Origin: Leishmania donovani
Taxonomy: Eukaryota > Euglenozoa > Kinetoplastea > Trypanosomatida > Trypanosomatidae
Assembly (NCBI RefSeq): GCF_000227135.1
Contig: NC_018240.1
Location: forward strand, 1 to 64,000
DNA: 64,000 bases
Direction: 5' to 3'
Shown in pieces: positions 42,401 through 51,611 of the stretch (within the stretch, counting starts at the first letter, position 1; every line of letters starts with the position of its first letter). Under the pieces are notes generated by a model. That model was not told the origin of the DNA, searched no databases, and saw only the letters and a program-made list of their open reading frames with translations. A program made the position numbers and the translations under genes.

Positions 42401-43033
42401 GTGTGTACGTGCCTGTGTGTAATGCGCTTTTCTTTTTCAGCGAATAATGCTGATCGCGAGGAAGAGCGTAGGCAGCGCGCAAAACGCAGAAGAGTGAGGG
42501 GGTGGCGGATGGACAGACGGATAGGCGGTGGAAGGGGTGGTCAGATAATGATTGCATGGGAACAGACGCACGCCCACGTCGTACAGAGAGAGCGACAAGA
42601 TGTGTGCGTGTGGGAAGGGTGGCGGGTTGGCGGGGAGAGAGCATTCATGGGCAAAGGCCCATATCGTATGCAGACCGTGTAGGTGCACATGTGTGCGCGA
42701 TGGCACGTGGCAGTGCATGACAGATACACGCGCAAGCATCACTCACCACATAGCACGGAAGGAAAGACGAAAAGAGAAACGACGACGCTGAGCACAAACA
42801 GCCGCGCACATCCGAGTTGGCGCGCGTGCGCCTGTGCTGATCTCGTCTCCTTTTCGCTTGTCGTTTTGTTAGCAACAGTGAGGGGGACGTGTGAGTAGCG
42901 GAGAGGACGAGAGAGGGATGCGCAGTCGTGCATATGTGGTAAAGTTGTAGGTGTGCGTGGGGTGCCCACGTATCCCCCTCGGCCACGATTGCCGTTCCCG
43001 CGCCCTCCCCCGGCCCTCCCTCGGAGTGTTCTC
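42401..43033. other. Spacer, no gene recognised
   Basis: A 633-bp spacer of mixed low-complexity sequence, containing the 3' UTR of the PhyH-like gene and the 5' UTR of the gene starting at 42400. Confidence 0.55.
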
Positions 43034-44455
43034 TTATTCTATATCCAAAGCTCTGTGAATTACTGGGAAAGCCGCATCATCCGTCAGCAGCTGCCCGCGC
43101 TTGTACGAGTACAGAGGCCCATGCGAATCGCGCGACGCCCACGAGTTGCGCTTGCCATCAAATACGCACCGGTCTGGTATGAGAGACAAGGCGTAGCTGG
43201 TTGCGTGTGCGACAGGCCCTGCGGCGACGGTGCCGGTGGCGTTCTGCGCGGCACCGTAGAGGTTCGCCTGCGTCCCCATGAGAAGGTAGTTGTTGAAGAA
43301 TAGCACCGCACCAGGGTTTAGAGGAGGAAGCGCCACAACAGGCAGGTGGCTCACCTCTGGCAGCGCTCGCACCATCGAGCCAACGTCGAAGATGCCGCCA
43401 GGCTGAAAGCGGTCGAGTTCCTTTCCGTCCAGTGAGATGCGCCACACAATGTGGTGAGAGCCTGGCATAACCATCGTGGCGGCATCCAAGTGCGCCGAGT
43501 TTGGCCGTTCCAACCCCAGCTGCGCCGACAGCGCATGTGGATGGGCAAAGTTGGTGGCGACACCGGCAAAGCCCATCGGAGTCGCGTTGCTCAGTGACGT
43601 CGCCTCGGTGGCGCTGTCGGAATACACACGCAGTACCACCTCGCCAGCCAAGTACCCCGCAGCCTCCCCAACGAGTTGGCCCACCGCCCCTTCCGCGGAC
43701 ACCGCGAGCGCCTTCAGCTCAGGAGATGTGCGCCACAGCCAGCACCACGTGCGTGGCCAGTCTTGCATGAAGGTCATCGCGTCGTTGATGTAATGATCGC
43801 GGCGAAACCCCGTCTCCAAGAGCCCGCTGTCTCGGCTGTGCTGCAAGCTGCGCTGGAAGTCCTCGTAGGTGTACTTGGACTGCAGCTCCTGGATGCGCTC
43901 CTCGGTCATGTTGCCCGCCATCTCCTCCTCCGCGGTCACGTACCCGCCAACGCGCCTGTGGGCATTGTAGCGCTCGCGGGCCTTGGTGAGACGGCGGTAT
44001 ACCCTGTCGACGGCGCGTCGACTCCTTAACATGATGTGAATCTTCCTCGCCCGCGTCCCAGCGTGGCGATCGCGTACGGCAGCCTCGTCCTCTTTCTGCC
44101 GGCCCGGCCGCAGCGGCGCGTTGCCGAAGCCCAACGACGTGGAGGAGGCCAGCGGCGGCGTGGCGGGGTGAAGGGGCTTGGCGCCCGTATCGGCAGCACC
44201 GCCAGGGGTTTTCAGGGGCTTCAGCTTCGAGTTGGGGGCTACTGTCGCGCCCAGACGGTGTTGCGCGTCGAGGCCGGGAAAGATGTTGTCACCCCGCTGC
44301 CGCACCGCCATGTTGCACATCGTCGTCAGCTGGTGGGCAAGCGATGCAGGAAGAAAGTTTTCTGCCACCAAGAAACCGTAGTGGCGGTAGGCGCGCACCG
44401 AGACTGGGGCGAAGACCTCGCGAAAACCCTGCACCACACACCCTTTCGGGATCAT
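43034..44455 (-). CDS. Phytanoyl-CoA dioxygenase-like protein, probably altered active site
   Basis: A 473-residue protein starting MIPKGCVVQGFREVFAPVSV. The N-terminal RHYGFLVAENFLPASLAHQL is the usual entry of the PhyH double-stranded beta-helix family of iron/2-oxoglutarate oxygenases. MVMPGSHHIV near residue 328 matches the family PGSH motif, and LNPGAVLFFNNYLLMGTQAN near 377-396 matches the strand that normally carries the second iron-binding His, here Met. The place where HxD is expected reads NFAHPHALSA. The middle of the protein (about 90-250) is a long charged insertion. If these alignments are right, it is a non-catalytic relative. The longer frame upstream is UTR-like, so the ATG at 44455 was chosen. 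Confidence 0.75.
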   Translation of the reverse strand: MIPKGCVVQGFREVFAPVSVRAYRHYGFLVAENFLPASLAHQLTTMCNMAVRQRGDNIFPGLDAQHRLGATVAPNSKLKPLKTPGGAADTGAKPLHPATPPLASSTSLGFGNAPLRPGRQKEDEAAVRDRHAGTRARKIHIMLRSRRAVDRVYRRLTKARERYNAHRRVGGYVTAEEEMAGNMTEERIQELQSKYTYEDFQRSLQHSRDSGLLETGFRRDHYINDAMTFMQDWPRTWCWLWRTSPELKALAVSAEGAVGQLVGEAAGYLAGEVVLRVYSDSATEATSLSNATPMGFAGVATNFAHPHALSAQLGLERPNSAHLDAATMVMPGSHHIVWRISLDGKELDRFQPGGIFDVGSMVRALPEVSHLPVVALPPLNPGAVLFFNNYLLMGTQANLYGAAQNATGTVAAGPVAHATSYALSLIPDRCVFDGKRNSWASRDSHGPLYSYKRGQLLTDDAAFPVIHRALDIE

Positions 44456-46623
44456 GGCAGTGCGACTGTGTGCGTGTATTCGCGTGCGTTCGTAGGTGCA
44501 CGTCCTACAGAGAGCGCTGCAAGGGCATAAAAAAAAGAAAGAATAGCAAGGTGGGATGATGAGGGGTTGCAGGCGGCTGGGAGGGACATGAGAAGGGCGT
44601 AGATGCACGTGACGTTAGACGCGGACAATACGCACTTCATAGGGTGGAAGGGCGCATGTCTGTACATTCGGCGCCCACAGCAGCAGTGAACGCCTGTGGC
44701 AGACTCACACACACGCATACGCAGGCGTTTGCTCGAGCATGAAGGCACCATCGTTGTGATGGTGGAGGGAGGAAAGGTGGGATACCAAGAACAGAAAGAA
44801 AGCGTCCATCTGGGCGTGTGCATGTGTGTGTGTGTGTATGTATGTGGGTGTGGGTGTGTGCACATTCCGCATTGCCCTCTCCCTTTATCCCCACCAGCCA
44901 CATCGTGGTCTCTGCTCGCTCTGCCATTATGGCTGAACGTCGAAGGGCGCGGTGTCGCCACATCGCCTCGTTTTTCTTCGGCGCGTCTTGCGAATGATGC
45001 GGCGAGAAAGCTTTGGATAAGCTTGAACCATATACACAGAGAGAGAAAGGGGGACAGACACACGCACACACGCACACACGCTCGTTGTATCTGCATCATC
45101 GTGCCTGCGTGCCTGCGTGTGTTTACGACACGACATACAAAGAATCGAAACAATGAGCGAAGCGGGAGACTAAAAAGATGCGTGAAGAGAAGAGGGAAGA
45201 GGCGCCAGTGTATGCAAGCAGATGGGCGAGCGAGAGAGAGAGAGAGACGGGCCGATGAGGGTGGGGTGCAACAATAACAGCACAGAGGCACATCCATACA
45301 CGCACCCGCATCACGAGTCAGGAAGAGGAAGGAAATGGCGAGAAAAGAAGATCGGTGCTTTATGGCAGACCCCTTCCGCACCTTTCTGGGTAGATACTTG
45401 GGCGCACGTGGGAGGAGAGGGGAGAGGCAAGTGCAGGTGCGCAAGCACCAGACCCCTCTCTTCTCTTCCCACGTGTGTGCGACATGGTCGTTGTCGTCTA
45501 TCGTATCCGCCAACGCGCACACTCACACCATGAATGCATGTCTCTCTCTCCCTCCTCCCATCACTCTATCGCCTTGATATCAAATGCCGGTGTTGCCCAT
45601 CCTCTCCCCCTTTCTACTCCTCCTCGTTTCTCGGTGTCGTCCTTTTCTGGTGCGTGCGTGTGTCTAAGTTGTGAGTCCCCCTTCGTCACGTGTGTCTATG
45701 TGTGGTTAGCGCATCCGTCCAACAGGGGGAGGGGGTGGGTGGGTTGTGCATGGATGTGCATAGAAAGGCGGTAAGGCGGCTCCTGATGTACGTTTCTCTC
45801 TGGCTTGGGCGATGCGTGGTGTGTATTGTGTGTGTGTGTGTGTGTGTGTGTGATAGAGATGGCGGGGGGGGGGCAGTATGGTGAAGGGCAGCATCGGCCT
45901 ATACATGTCAAACAAACAAAAGGTATACTGAGAGGAAGCAATAATAAGAGCACCGAGTGGAAGCCAGCTGGGGGATGGGGAACGGAGTGGGGAGGGAAGA
46001 CGGATGGACCGAGACAGGTGGACTCTCCTGCAATGCGTGGTATGCGTGTTTGTGTGTGTTTGGGGGGAGAGGGGGAGGGGTATGGGTGCAGCAGGGGCAG
46101 TGTAGGAAGCTGAGGGAGGGGGAGGGAAGGGAAGGAAGGGGCGACATGACACACACACACACACACGCACATACGGGCAGAGTTGGCATGCAAGGATATG
46201 AACCACCACAACAACAAAAACGAAACAACGACAAGGCGAGAAGACAATAACGCAAGACAAACATTTTTCCTTTCTTTTCCGTCCATGCACCGTTATACAC
46301 TCGCTCGGCCTCTTTGCCTGCATGCATGGATGCGTGCGTGTGTCGGCGTGTGTCTTCTACACATGATGCTGTACATCGAATAGGGGGGAGATAGAGAGAG
46401 CACTAATATACACGAGCGTGCAACGTTAAACAAGAAAAGAGTCGTGCGCCGGTTGGTCCATGTTACAGGAGAGAGCGAGTAGGCGGAGAGGAAGGGGGAA
46501 GGGTATCGTTGGCGTGCAAGGAGCAGCGCCGACCGCGCGCCCCTTCGCCCTTCGTCGTGATCGAAGCGCGGTTGCCCCTTGCGCGGCCCCCTCCCTCCCT
46601 CCCACCCCGTTGCACGTGTCTTC
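44456..46623. other. Long spacer, no gene recognised
   Basis: A 2.2-kb spacer with GT tracts (near 44823-44840 and 45828-45851), G runs (45864-45872) and GA-rich sequence. It carries the 5' UTR of the PhyH-like gene and a long 3' UTR of PKAR. Frames read as His-Thr or Cys-Val repeats. Confidence 0.6.
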
Positions 46624-48132
46624 TTACTGGACCGCCGCCGGGGCACCCTGCTGTTGCTGCTGGAGCACTTGCTGGTAGTAGTCGTACTTGGCAGAGGTGC
46701 TATTCCGCTTCAACACGTCCATGACGGGGCCCATGCACATCTCGAAATGCCGGCGGTTCAGCTTCGCCGTCGTGACGTCCGTGACGGCCACGATGTCCGC
46801 AACAGTGCGGTGCTCGTTGAGGAACTCCAGCTCGCCGATGTGGTCACCGCTGTGGAACTCGCAAACTTTCGTCTTGTTGCCGGCCGCATCGCGACCGATT
46901 ACCTCCACGGTGCCTTCGATAATGATGTAAAGCCACTCGCCCTCCTCGTCGTAGTGGATGATGTAGTCGCCGGCAGCGAACTCGTCGCTCGTGAGGGCGT
47001 CTGCGATCTGCATGCGCTCGTAGGCGTCGAGGCTCTGCAGGAATGGAACCTTGGCCAGCATCGACATGTACGTTTCACGGCGGCGGATGCAGGAGCCCAT
47101 GACGAGGTTGCGGTACGTTTCGCGGTCCAGCACCCACGCCACCAGCGCCTCCGTGGACACCTTCACGGTTGCAACGGCAGGCGTGTCGTACAGCAGCTCC
47201 AGCTCGCCCACCGCCGTGCCCTCCGTCTTGACGAACACTTTTTGGCCCTCTTTTATAATATCTGCCTCACCGCTCTGAATAACGTAGAGCTTGTCGCAGT
47301 GGGTCTGGCCGAACTCGATGATGCACTCGTCCTTCACGAACTCCTCGCGGTACATCGCTCCCGCCACAGTTAGGATGTCCTTGCTGCCGAGGAAGCCGAA
47401 GAGCACGTTGTGGCTCAGCAGCTCGCAAATCATATCCGTGTCTTCCTGCGACTTTTCATGCACCGGGGGCACGTAGTTCTTGGCTGCCTCAGGGTCAATG
47501 CCCTCGACCCGTACTGTCTGGCGACGAGCCCGGCCGGCGCCGAGCGACGTCAGGTCCGCCGTGGCCTGGGTCGGCACCCACTCCAGGTTCTCGCCGAAGG
47601 CGGCGCCCGAATTTGCGTTCTCATCCTGCTCGGCGTCCCACATGTTGCGGGTGTTCTCCTCGCACTGCTTCGCAATCTTGTTGCGAAGATCAAAGTCTAT
47701 GCGGGTGTCGCTCACCTCGATGAGGCACATGCGGCGGTTCACCTGCGCCAGGGAGAGCAGCTTACGCCCCGCGTAGTTCGAGATGGGGTTGTTGCTGAGG
47801 TTGAGCGAGTTGGCGGTGGGGTGCACCTTGAACACTTCCACGATGCGGTCAATCACGGCATTGCCCTTGACAGCTTCCTCGCTGAAGTCTGAGTTGTACA
47901 GCTTCTGGTCCATGGCGTTGAGGCAGCGGAAGCAGCTCAGATGCCCAATGACGTCCAGCACTGCCAGCAGGCCGCGGTTGCCGATGTAGTTGTTGCTGAG
48001 GTCGATCTCAAGGATGCTGTCGAAGGTTTCGTGGCTCTGAAAGAACTCCACCAGCTTCGGATTGGGTGTCTTGACGCCCTCCTGGTTGCACGCCTGCAGG
48101 AAGAGCGAGATGGGGGTGTCTTCCGCGGACAT
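46624..48132 (-). CDS. PKAR: Protein kinase A regulatory subunit (PKAR)
   Basis: A 502-residue protein, the length of trypanosomatid PKA-R. The N-terminus lacks a mammalian dimerisation domain and instead has leucine-rich repeats at about 38-135 (LEIDLSNNYIGNRGLLAVLD, NSLNLSNNPISN). A pseudosubstrate-like inhibitory site RRQTV is at 203-207. Two cyclic-nucleotide-binding folds follow, at about 243-360 and 365-480. In site A the cassette GELELLYDTPAVATV (309-323) has Ala where the phosphate-binding Arg is expected. Site B (GELEFLNEHRTVADIV, 433-448) keeps an Arg but is otherwise atypical. In trypanosomes this protein is reported to respond to purine nucleosides rather than cAMP. A strong splice AG sits 6 nt before the ATG. 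Confidence 0.96.
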   Translation of the reverse strand: MSAEDTPISLFLQACNQEGVKTPNPKLVEFFQSHETFDSILEIDLSNNYIGNRGLLAVLDVIGHLSCFRCLNAMDQKLYNSDFSEEAVKGNAVIDRIVEVFKVHPTANSLNLSNNPISNYAGRKLLSLAQVNRRMCLIEVSDTRIDFDLRNKIAKQCEENTRNMWDAEQDENANSGAAFGENLEWVPTQATADLTSLGAGRARRQTVRVEGIDPEAAKNYVPPVHEKSQEDTDMICELLSHNVLFGFLGSKDILTVAGAMYREEFVKDECIIEFGQTHCDKLYVIQSGEADIIKEGQKVFVKTEGTAVGELELLYDTPAVATVKVSTEALVAWVLDRETYRNLVMGSCIRRRETYMSMLAKVPFLQSLDAYERMQIADALTSDEFAAGDYIIHYDEEGEWLYIIIEGTVEVIGRDAAGNKTKVCEFHSGDHIGELEFLNEHRTVADIVAVTDVTTAKLNRRHFEMCMGPVMDVLKRNSTSAKYDYYQQVLQQQQQGAPAAVQ

Positions 48133-49134
48133 CACGCCTGTGTATAGAGGGAAGGTGAGAAGAAGAGTGGAAAAGGCGGAGTGGCGCCCTGGGCAAGAGA
48201 CGGAGGAGGTGAGAGATCGAACGACGGAGGGCTGTGGCGCGGAACAGCGGACGAGGGGAGGGGGGAGAAGGTCGGGCTGTGTGTGTGTGTATAGGCGTGC
48301 GTATAAGCATGTGCGTATGTATATCTGCGTGCACACAAGAGGACACGGGGACAACACCAGCACACCCGCACACGTACGTGCGCAGCAGAGAGCCAAGAAA
48401 GCCAACGAAGACGGCGAACCACAAGAGAGGAGAGAGAACAACAAAACGAAGGAAAGCGCGCACACGCACGAGAGCCAAAGTTCGAAGGGAGGGAGGGGAG
48501 GGGAGCAAAAAAGGGAAAAATGTGCCGCGACACTGACGGGGATGTGCAGGTGCGTGTATGTGTGTGTGTGTGTGTGTGTGCGAGAGAGAGACAGACAGAG
48601 AGTCAGCGAGGGCCAGAGATACGCACGCGTTGGAAGCACATGTGACAGCAAGAGAGAGAGAGAGTCACTCAGGCACACCCACTCACGACAGCAGAGACTG
48701 GCGCACGGGCCAGCGTCGACACGCATCAAGTATATGGGTGCATTTGTGGGTGTCATCGAACATGCCGTTCCTTCCAAGGCCGCAGTTGCCGCATTACACG
48801 ATTTCATCTTTCTCACGAGTGGCTTGATAGAGAGACGTATAGATGTGCGCGCGTCTACGCGCGTGTATCGGTCGGTGGCCGTGCTGTGCTTTGGAAAAGC
48901 AAGAGACGGTCGGTGGTCGGTGGTTGGTGAAGAGCCTTCCACGGAAACGCGATGGTGGGCCATGCGAGAGACATGGAGAAGGGAAAGAAAAGGCACGCGG
49001 TGAGCTGCGAGGGACGACGCACACACACACACAGGCAGCACTCATACACACGCACTCTCTTGCGGATCTTGCGGTCACTCACCATCCATGCTGCACTCGC
49101 CTCTTTCACCTCTCTGCACCTCCATGAATACTGT
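48133..49134. other. Spacer, no gene recognised
   Basis: A 1.0-kb spacer with a GT tract at about 48557-48581, GA-rich runs, and the PKAR splice signal next to 48138. No gene was recognised. Confidence 0.55.
48138..48175 (-). promoter_or_regulatory. Predicted trans-splice acceptor of PKAR mRNA
   Basis: Minus-strand sequence reads TTCTCACCTTCCCTCTAT, then ACACAG, placing AG at 48139-48138. Only five bases (GCGTG) remain before the ATG at 48132. If used, the 5' UTR would be little more than the spliced leader. Confidence 0.55.
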
Positions 49135-51006
49135 TCAGTGGTGGAAGTACGGCGTGTCGTACGCATAGGCGCCTCGCCCATCCTTTACGAGCCAGCGCTT
49201 GTCGAACATCACACACGAGCGCGGCTTCTTTGTGTGAAGCTCTGCTGCTGCCTCAAGGAGCGTGGCCTCCAGAACCAGCGTGGCCGTGTAGCGCGCGCCA
49301 GATGTCGAGCTGCCACCATTCCCAGCGCTGCCTCCGGCCGAGGAAGAGGACAGCTTGCTGCCGCTGCTCGCCTGCGAGTCTTTCAGCGAAGTGGAGGTGC
49401 TGCCGCGCTCGCGACGTTGCCCTCTCTTTGCAGAGGTCGGAGAGGTTGGTGGTGAGGTGCTGTCGTCATCGTCGCTGTAGCGCGCCGACGCGGCGCTGGC
49501 AGCAGCGGGCTGATAGAAGGCGAACTCGCTCTGCAGCAGCAGCGTTTCCATGTCATCTGTGTGGATTGGTATGTCCATCAGCGCGCGGAGCTCCGCCAGG
49601 GTGAAGCGCAGCTCCGGCTGCGCGGCCCGTGACGCACGCCGGTGTAACGGAGCAACCTCGGCTAGAGACCGCAGCAGCGCGCGTCGCCAGTAGGAGAGCA
49701 GCAACGACTGCCCGTGGGGCGAGAAGGGTCGACTGATGGCTCCGCCAGACTGCCCACAGAAGCCGCACCCGCACAGACGTTGCCGCTGCCGAGTCATCCA
49801 GTACGCCACATCCAGCAGGAAAGTAGCCACACGTGTGCGTTGAAACATGGGCAGCGTGACAATGCACGAGAGCGTGTGATCGGGGTGGTGCTTCAGCCTG
49901 CTGAAGTACCCCATCACCGCGTCGCCGTCCCAGTCCTCCGCGTCGAAGTCGCTCGAAGCCTGGCGAAACCCCTCTCTCGAAAGCGCGACCAGGTTGTCCA
50001 CTCCACACTGCTCGGCGGACGTGCAGGACGGCAGTGCGGCTGGTATGTACGGCAGAGAGGCGCGGGGAATCGTCACCACCACATACTCGTACAGGTCGAC
50101 GTCGTTCGACAGCACCTTGCTCTCGATGAGCTGTTTGCCCAGGAGGGAGAGGCAGCGGCCATAGTGGAGGTCCTTGGCGCCGTCCACGAGGAACGCCTTG
50201 TACCCGGCGTCCCCGTCATGGTAGATGAGTCGGCCAGGCGGGGTGCGCAGGCGGCAGTACTCGCCGGCCAGGTGTACGTAGTACTGCTCCCGCGTGAAGA
50301 AGGGCGAGAGACAGCGGTGGCACACGTAGACGGAGTGGCAGACGTCGTCCTCGGGGAGGGCCAGGTACTGTAGAGCGCTGTAGGGTGCAGGAAACCAAGG
50401 TTGGAAGGCGTAGCACAGATACACCACCTCGCACACGGCCGTGTCACGCTCCATCGCGGTCACCCACTCCTCCGGGGCTTCGCGGTGCTGTCCAGGCAGG
50501 TGCGAGACGGCGGGCACTGACGCTGCTCCTTCGTCATCGCGCGGTTCCGACACCGTCGCGGGCGGCTCAGGTGGCGAAGAGCCAGCGGACGCCATGGCAG
50601 CGGTGTTGTTGGCGAGGAAGACGTCCGCAGACAGCGGGGCGAGAGCGAAGGCATCATACCAGCCATCGTAGCGGTAGTGGTAGCCGCCGTTTGAGACAAA
50701 GCTGCCGCCGGCGGCGCGCAGCTCGTTGCAGCTGTGTATGGTGCCGCTCCCAATAGTGCTGAGTGGGGCCCCGCTCCACGACGGTGCAGCCGCCTTGCGC
50801 CGCTGCCGCGCCAGCTCCGCGCCAAACTCGATGTGGGTGCAGTGAACGTAATACAAGCGCCGCCATGGCTCCTCGGCGTGGGGGCGCACCCCCACCACCA
50901 CTCCTGTCACGGTGAATCCGTTGCTGTGGATGTCATCCGAGCTGTTCGTGGCATGCGTGGATGTGCAGTCGGCGAGAAGGAGACGACACCGCTGGCCGAC
51001 CTCCAT
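49135..51006 (-). CDS. MYST-family histone acetyltransferase, divergent
   Basis: A 623-residue protein. The N-terminal 120 residues contain a chromo-barrel-like segment (GVVVGVRPHAEEPWRRLYYV). The MYST zinc finger CHRCLSPFFTREQYYVHLAG ends at a further Cys near residue 248. The acetyltransferase core follows: PPGRLIYHDGDAGYKAFLVD near 254-273, CLSLLGKQLIESKVLSNDVD, then GYFSRLKHHPDHTLSCIVTL with the family's reactive Cys. The acetyl-CoA loop, normally Q-R-x-G-x-G, reads QRTRVATFLLD near 389, and the expected Glu is Asp. The PEKPLS motif reads AISRPFS. A long Ser-rich disordered insertion (about 515-580) precedes the end. It should act on chromatin, but activity is doubtful. Confidence 0.83.
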   Translation of the reverse strand: MEVGQRCRLLLADCTSTHATNSSDDIHSNGFTVTGVVVGVRPHAEEPWRRLYYVHCTHIEFGAELARQRRKAAAPSWSGAPLSTIGSGTIHSCNELRAAGGSFVSNGGYHYRYDGWYDAFALAPLSADVFLANNTAAMASAGSSPPEPPATVSEPRDDEGAASVPAVSHLPGQHREAPEEWVTAMERDTAVCEVVYLCYAFQPWFPAPYSALQYLALPEDDVCHSVYVCHRCLSPFFTREQYYVHLAGEYCRLRTPPGRLIYHDGDAGYKAFLVDGAKDLHYGRCLSLLGKQLIESKVLSNDVDLYEYVVVTIPRASLPYIPAALPSCTSAEQCGVDNLVALSREGFRQASSDFDAEDWDGDAVMGYFSRLKHHPDHTLSCIVTLPMFQRTRVATFLLDVAYWMTRQRQRLCGCGFCGQSGGAISRPFSPHGQSLLLSYWRRALLRSLAEVAPLHRRASRAAQPELRFTLAELRALMDIPIHTDDMETLLLQSEFAFYQPAAASAASARYSDDDDSTSPPTSPTSAKRGQRRERGSTSTSLKDSQASSGSKLSSSSAGGSAGNGGSSTSGARYTATLVLEATLLEAAAELHTKKPRSCVMFDKRWLVKDGRGAYAYDTPYFHH

Positions 51007-51611
51007 CGTGAAGGCCCCACCCCTGCGCTGCAGGGGTGGTCAGAGACGCAGATCCCGCATGAGCGATGAGAGGCGTGAAAGAAGGAAGGGTTTGAGAGAG
51101 GCAGCAGGCGAGGTGCAAGCATGAGACAAGAGATAAGAAAAAAGGAAGCACTCCAGTGAGTTTCTGCGTCCCTCTCTCTTCTCTAGACATGACACACCTG
51201 CACGCACACGCCCACAGACATGTCGGCCGCCATCGTGCGGAGCAAGCAGCGGCGTGGCCATCCGCCAGCATCCTCTTCCATTCCCTTTGTATCTTCAAAA
51301 GATCAACGCGAGAAAGGCGGACGCGGTGCCGGTGGCGCCTTCATACACGGCTCCCTACCGCCTCAGCGGCGGTTAGCGCAGTTCACCATACTGTCGCTGG
51401 TTTGTGAGAATGCATGTCCTCTGCAAGCAGTTCAGCATCGTGCCACGGCAGCCCGTGGAGTCTCTATGGTGGAAATCAGATCTATCAACACTGACCATCT
51501 ACCCCAGCGCGGCTCCCTCGAGCGCTTCCCTTCCGGTGCGTGCTCGAGAGGAGGTGGGAAGAAAGGGAAGACGGAGAAGACGGGGAGGGTGGCGCGGGGT
51601 TGCAGTCGCCA
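51007..51611. other. Short spacer with a hairpin before the MYST gene
   Basis: A 605-bp spacer. The hairpin at 51017-51039 lies immediately upstream of the MYST start codon. The purine run at 51063-51103 gives the pyrimidine tract of its splice signal. Confidence 0.55.
51017..51039. repeat. Perfect 9-bp hairpin just upstream of the MYST ATG
   Basis: CCACCCCTG, five loop bases, then CAGGGGTGG. The structure ends 10 nt before the ATG on the minus strand. The first AG downstream of the pyrimidine tract (51029-51028) falls inside the loop, so the hairpin overlaps the predicted splice acceptor. Confidence 0.9.
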
